Assembly: GCA_021838945.1 (NCBI GenBank)
Contig: JAKCCH010000006.1
Coordinates: forward strand, 1-58,770
From: Actinomycetes bacterium
Lineage (GTDB): Bacteria > Actinomycetota > Acidimicrobiia > Acidimicrobiales > Bog-793
DNA: 58,770 nucleotides
Direction: 5' to 3'
In this document: positions 56,967 through 58,770 of the stretch, piece after piece
Layout of the letters: the number at the start of each line of letters is the position of its first letter
Position numbering within the stretch: the stretch's first letter is position 1
Made by a program: the position numbers and the translations under genes
The notes under the pieces: model-generated
Databases searched by the model: none
Told to the model about the DNA's origin: nothing
What the model saw: the letters and a program-made list of their open reading frames with translations, nothing else

Positions 56967-57718
56967 CTGCGGACCTCCTCTCGGTCGATGGCGGCCTGTC
57001 GGTCGATCCCGGCCCGTGGCAGGACGACGTCGGCGGCCTCGGCGGGTGTGACGTCGGGGTACAGGAGCTTCACAGCAAGCCATGCAAGCACGCCGCCAGC
57101 GATCTCCGCCGCCACGTAACCGGGAACCGAGCCCGGGGCGATGCCTGCGAAGGTGTCGGAGAACATGCGGCCGACGCTGATGGCTGGGTTGGCGAAGCTC
57201 GTCGAGCTCGTGAAGAAGTAGGCAGCGCCGATGTACGCCCCGACGGCGGGGGCTGCGGCACCGGACCGGCCGGTACGAGCGAGAGCGAAGATCAGGAGGA
57301 TCAAGCCGAGCGTGGCGACGACTTCGCCGAGCAGGTGCGCGGCCGATGCGCGATGCCGGGTCGACATGCTGACGGCCGCATGCCCGAACATCAGGTTCGC
57401 GACAACCGCCCCGCCGATGCAGCCACCCACCTGTGCGGGCAGGTACGCGGCAGCATCCCGCCACGACAGCCCCCCGAACGCGGCATCCACGAACGACACG
57501 ACCGGGTTGAAGTGACCGCCGGAGACCGGACCGAACATCAAGATGATGGCGTAGAGCCCGGCAGCCGTCGCGGCGGCGTTCTCGAACAGCTCGAGGCCGA
57601 CGTTGCCCGGAGAGAGCTGCTGGGCGGCGATCCCCGAACCGATGACGACAGCCGCGAGAAAGGCGCTGCCGAGCACCTCGGCGACAAGGCGGCGCGAAAG
57701 CGCCGTGTCGTTCCTCAC
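56963..57718 (-). CDS. MIP-family aquaglyceroporin of the ars cluster (AqpS-like)
   Basis: 251 residues from GTG 57718. The 57802 start of the track would add 28 Pro/Arg-rich residues overlapping arsI. The two pore motifs are HFNPVVS and FANPAIS, in six transmembrane helices. In ars operons such channels let arsenite leave down its gradient after ArsC reduction, replacing ArsB/Acr3. No arsenite pump is encoded in the window, consistent with that model. Located between arsI and arsC, all co-directional. Confidence 0.88.
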   Translation of the reverse strand: MRNDTALSRRLVAEVLGSAFLAAVVIGSGIAAQQLSPGNVGLELFENAAATAAGLYAIILMFGPVSGGHFNPVVSFVDAAFGGLSWRDAAAYLPAQVGGCIGGAVVANLMFGHAAVSMSTRHRASAAHLLGEVVATLGLILLIFALARTGRSGAAAPAVGAYIGAAYFFTSSTSFANPAISVGRMFSDTFAGIAPGSVPGYVAAEIAGGVLAWLAVKLLYPDVTPAEAADVVLPRAGIDRQAAIDREEVRR

Positions 57719-57749
57719 CCGGGAGTCCGGTTCGCGGTCGGCCGGCAGC

Positions 57750-58220
57750 TCAGCAGCAGAGCTGCGCCGCGGCTCGGTCGGCGGCCTCCGTGGCCTCGGC
57801 ACCGCAGCACCTGCCGTCGCCGCCGACGCCGCTACCTACCGGCGCGTCGGCGAGCACCGCGTAGAACTCCCATGGCGCTCCGTCCGGGTCGTTCACCCAC
57901 ACCTTGTCCTGCACCGCATAGCAGCAGGTCACCCCGTCCTGAACTTCGGTCGAGAGACCTTCGCCCCTCAGGCGCATCGTCGCCCGGGCGACCTCTTCGG
58001 TCGAGCCCACCTCGACACCGAGATGGTTGAGCGCTCCGCCAACGCCGGTGCCACGTGCTGACGCATGCTCGATCAGGACGAGCTTCAACGGCGGCTCCCC
58101 GATGGCGAAGTTCGCGTAACCGGGACGGACCTTCGCCGGTTCCGCTCCGAAGAGCTTCGAATAGAAGTCGATCGCCTCGTTCAAGTCGGACACGTTGAGG
58201 GCGAGCTGCACTCGGGACAC
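57750..58220 (-). CDS. arsI: ArsI-type C-As lyase (VOC fold) with Cys-rich tail
   Basis: 156 residues from GTG 58220, with GGAGG upstream. VOC modules start at SRVQLALNVSDLNEAIDFYSKLFG and end at VWVNDPDGAPWEFYAVL. The vicinal Cys pair in GVTCCYAVQDK is the trivalent organoarsenical-binding site of ArsI. ArsI splits the C-As bond of methyl- or aromatic arsenicals with O2 and Fe(II). The C-terminus has two further CC pairs that may bind arsenic. The protein is often annotated as cadmium-induced CadI; context favours ArsI. Confidence 0.9.
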   Translation of the reverse strand: MSRVQLALNVSDLNEAIDFYSKLFGAEPAKVRPGYANFAIGEPPLKLVLIEHASARGTGVGGALNHLGVEVGSTEEVARATMRLRGEGLSTEVQDGVTCCYAVQDKVWVNDPDGAPWEFYAVLADAPVGSGVGGDGRCCGAEATEAADRAAAQLCC

Positions 58221-58270
58221 GGGGCCTCCTCCGATACATTGATGAGCGTCGATGAGAGCATGGTGCAACA

Positions 58271-58288
58271 TATCGACCACTGTCAATA
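58271..58288. promoter_or_regulatory. Inverted repeat in the arsI-arsR intergenic region (candidate ArsR operator)
   Basis: TATCGAC-CACT-GTCAATA is a 7-bp imperfect inverted repeat (6 of 7) directly before the arsR ribosome site GGAGG. The same 78-nt region contains TGATGAGCGTCGATGAG, a near direct repeat on the arsI side. Binding here would block both divergent transcripts. Confidence 0.5.
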
Positions 58289-58298
58289 GGAGGCGCAC

Positions 58299-58625
58299 AT
58301 GCCCGCACGGACCGCCACACTGTGCTGCACGCCCCTCACCGAGGCCGCCCTCTCGGCCGCCGATGCGACCGAGGTGGCATCTCTGCTCGGTGCTCTGGCG
58401 GATCCGGTCCGTCTGCGCCTCCTCTCCATCGTCGCCGCCCAGGGCGAGGTGTGCGGATGCAACTTGGAGGGACCGCTCGGGAAGAGCCAGCCGACCGTCT
58501 CTCACCACACCAAGGTGCTCGCTGAGGCGGGATTGATCACGAGCGAGCGCCGCGGCCGCTGGGTCTGGTGGCGACCGGTGCCGGAGCGGCTCGCACTGCT
58601 GCGGCAGGTGCTCGGGGGGCAGTAG
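58299..58625 (+). CDS. arsR: ArsR/SmtB family arsenic-responsive repressor
   Basis: 108 residues, ATG 58299 with GGAGG upstream. The winged helix-turn-helix is LLGALADPVRLRLLSIVAAQ...GKSQPTVSHHTKVLAEAGLITSERRGRWVWWRP. Cys residues in EVCGCNLEG occupy the ELCVCDL-type arsenite site of helix alpha-3. An additional N-terminal CC (TLCCTP) may join. It represses the divergent arsI-aqp-arsC operon and itself until arsenite binds. Confidence 0.93.
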   Translation: MPARTATLCCTPLTEAALSAADATEVASLLGALADPVRLRLLSIVAAQGEVCGCNLEGPLGKSQPTVSHHTKVLAEAGLITSERRGRWVWWRPVPERLALLRQVLGGQ

Positions 58626-58770
58626 GGGGAGGCGAATTCGGCTGGGCCGCGGCCTGGCCGCGACCCAGCGTGCAGTGCTTCGGGCCCACCGTGACCGTGG
58701 CGGACCCGGTCGGAGCCGGCTGTCCCGACCCGGTGACCAACCCCGACACCGTGACCTTCGCCGTCAGCGT
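58537..58770 (-). CDS. Possible 3' end of a gene entering from the right edge
   Basis: An open minus-strand frame runs from the right edge to a stop inside arsR. Residues near the edge (VTVSGLVTGSG, PTGSATVTVG) resemble bacterial Ig-like repeat proteins. The last 40 residues are Pro/Ala/Arg-rich and antisense to arsR, so they may be accidental. The opposite frame is also open here. Low confidence. Confidence 0.2.
   Translation of the reverse strand, partial: TLTAKVTVSGLVTGSGQPAPTGSATVTVGPKHCTLGRGQAAAQPNSPPPTAPRAPAAAVRAAPAPVATRPSGRGARS

Noticed and set aside
1-58770. tRNA, rRNA, CRISPR arrays, transposases or phage genes
   Set aside because: Looked for T-loop/anticodon-like arms, regularly spaced repeats and transposase or integrase motifs; none was convincing. 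Covariance-model and CRISPR searches were not possible here.

Overview
High-GC (roughly 70%) bacterial chromosome segment with actinobacterial traits. Almost every start is ATG or GTG. Neighbouring genes are joined by ATGA/GTGA overlaps, and many starts sit 6-8 nt after a TANNNT-type -10, the pattern of leaderless mRNAs. The gene content (DosR-type boxes, group 3b [NiFe] hydrogenase, Mtb12-like lipoprotein, mycobacterial-type acyl-CoA synthetase) fits Actinomycetota, possibly Acidimicrobiia. Genus cannot be decided from the window. No rRNA, tRNA, CRISPR array, insertion sequence or phage gene was recognised.

Layout. 1-8216: minus-strand purine catabolism cluster (three-subunit xanthine-dehydrogenase-type molybdenum hydroxylase, 8-oxoguanine deaminase, M20 hydrolase) behind a Rieske protein whose promoter has SoxR/MerR geometry. 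8258-10440: ECF sigma factor with a membrane-anchored partner. 10572-15468: branched-chain amino-acid-type ABC importer with fused permeases. 15510-24000: lipoprotein, secreted nucleosidase-like protein, HtrA protease, alkyltransferase-like protein, two transporters, gamma-glutamyltransferase. 24056-33620: a 1295-residue kinase/receiver/phosphatase fusion preceded by two coupled mini-ORFs, an acyl-CoA ligase, prolyl oligopeptidase and a phosphate-type MFS transporter with a PHO-box-like repeat. 34139-37900: MscL, AhpD-like protein and a fused Fe-S/molybdopterin oxidoreductase. 37955-53877: the most interesting part, described below. 53960-56512: small enzymes and threonine aldolase. 56565-58625: arsenic resistance (arsC, aquaglyceroporin, arsI, divergent arsR).

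Main result. From 35.2 to 52.1 kb, eight promoters carry a near-palindromic box resembling the mycobacterial DosR/DevR hypoxia box (best copy GGGACTTTCGGCCCT). Each box lies 21-23 nt before a NANNNT -10, which (except for hsp20) lies 6-7 nt before a start codon. The genes behind them are an AhpD-like protein, Hsp20, an unknown 159-residue protein, a phosphoribosyltransferase/hydrolase fusion (Rv0571c type), a class II ribonucleotide-reductase-like protein (NrdZ type), a nine-gene group 3b hydrogenase operon, a small membrane protein and an ABC-2 exporter. Several of these families are DosR targets in mycobacteria, so this looks like a physically clustered hypoxia/redox regulon. No DosR or DosS is encoded in the window.

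Three further observations stand out. The NrdZ-like protein has lost two of the three class II active-site cysteines. Three transcripts appear to begin with a tiny leaderless ORF whose stop overlaps the next start. A formate/nitrite transporter remnant lies directly upstream of the hydrogenase operon. All calls are by eye from sequence; no database search was run.
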